In this document: piece by piece, positions 63,410 to 64,000 of the stretch | Layout of the letters: the number at the start of each line of letters is the position of its first letter | Position numbering within the stretch: position 1 is the stretch's first letter | Origin: Ridgeia piscesae | Lineage: Eukaryota > Annelida > Polychaeta > Sabellida > Siboglinidae | NCBI GenBank assembly: GCA_025642075.2 | Contig: JAODUO010001668.1 | Coordinates: 1 to 64,000, forward strand | Length of the DNA stretch: 64,000 bases | Direction of reading: 5' to 3' | Position numbers and translations under genes: made by a program | Notes under the pieces: model-generated | Seen by the model: only the letters and a program-made list of their open reading frames with translations | Databases searched by the model: none | Told to the model about the DNA's origin: nothing

Positions 63410-63870
63410 GTGAGTTACTCTGTCACATTACCTGTACTCAAGCTGTATAGCATAGACTAATCACCATGGGCTGAGTTGACAGAGGACAGGTAAAAATTAT
63501 GTCAACCCAGCATTCGGATGAGTAAGAAGCCAATGTTCAGGTTGACTAAGTGTGCCTCTGTGCTTGGTTTCCATAACTTAATATTATTACTGACATTACT
63601 TTATGAACATATTTCACGACTACATTTGTTCTGGGGATAATCATATATGGCATTCAAATTGTACAAGGTTTTTACAATGGATATTGTTTGTCAAACAGTT
63701 CCAGGCAAGGCGATTCGGTTTAATAAAGGAATGTCTTCACTATGATATGCTAATCCAATGATTGAGTGGTGTGGAGAATGTTTTATAAGAAATATGTTAT
63801 AAGAAATACAAAGTAATGCTCCATGGCCATTCAGATCAGAATTACTTTGCCAAATGTTATGACCCCCTCG
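63410..63870. other. Intron 10, 5' part
   Basis: Unique AT-rich intronic sequence with no exon signal seen. Confidence 0.5.
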
Positions 63871-64000
63871 TTCAAGTGAAGTGTGAATTATGAACAACAC
63901 ACAAATAAACACAGTTCAAGTGAAGTGTGAATTATGAACAACACACAAATAAACACAGTTCAAGTGAAGTGTGAATTATGAACAACACACAAACAAACAC
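63871..64000. repeat. 44-bp minisatellite, at least 3 copies, cut by window end
   Basis: Units start at 63871, 63915 and 63959 with TTCAAGTGAAGTGTGAATTA, then TGAACAACACACAAATAAAC and ACAG. The array continues past the right edge. Confidence 0.9.

Overview
The window is animal nuclear DNA. Its genes are split by GT-AG introns, it carries LINE retrotransposons of the CR1 and RTE groups, and roughly half of its length is tandem repeat (minisatellites with units of 25 to 63 bp, plus TA, GT and GTGCA microsatellites). The one host gene and the CR1-like elements with an esterase ORF1 fit an invertebrate or basal chordate such as a lancelet, hemichordate or mollusc. The sequence alone does not fix the species.

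Layout. 1-13.6 kb: no recognisable gene; minisatellites of 31 bp (94-310), 34 bp (422-3790), 32 bp (4478-4765) and 25 bp (6570-8985), TA tracts, and ordinary intergenic sequence with two clear hairpins. 13.6-18.4 kb: a decayed RTE-type reverse transcriptase fragment, then CR1-like LINE copy 1 on the plus strand. 19.1-27.35 kb: a 63-bp array of about 101 copies followed closely by a 41-bp array. 27.35-30.1 kb: intergenic, with one possible non-coding exon. 30.15-35.84 kb: a 47-bp array of about 120 copies.

36.2-63.4 kb and beyond the right edge: one multi-exon plus-strand gene. I recognise it as a member of the ITPRID/KRAP family (IP3-receptor-interacting; ITPRID2/SSFA2-like). I assembled ten coding exons whose splice phases match at every junction: 36191-36251, 37107-37155, 48372-48598, 49176-50335, 51002-51068, 51405-51520, 51825-52696, 59799-59955, 60821-61069 and 63335-63409. 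They give about 1011 codons, with the 3' end outside the window. Its introns hold most of the remaining repeats: 42-bp and 48-bp arrays in intron 2, a 55-bp array in intron 3, a 41-bp array and an antisense CR1-like LINE (copy 2) in intron 7, a GTGCA tract in intron 8, and a 57-bp array in intron 9.

The most unusual feature is the intron 9 array. It is a tandem amplification of the exon 9/intron 9 junction itself. It carries 37 consecutive copies of a canonical 5' splice site, spaced 57 bp (19 codons) apart, with an open reading frame through the first 14 and a frame-breaking 2-bp insertion after that. This could give a splice-site VNTR that adds 19-residue units to the protein or switches to a premature stop. 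Most very long open frames in the window are by-products of repeats and should not be read as genes.
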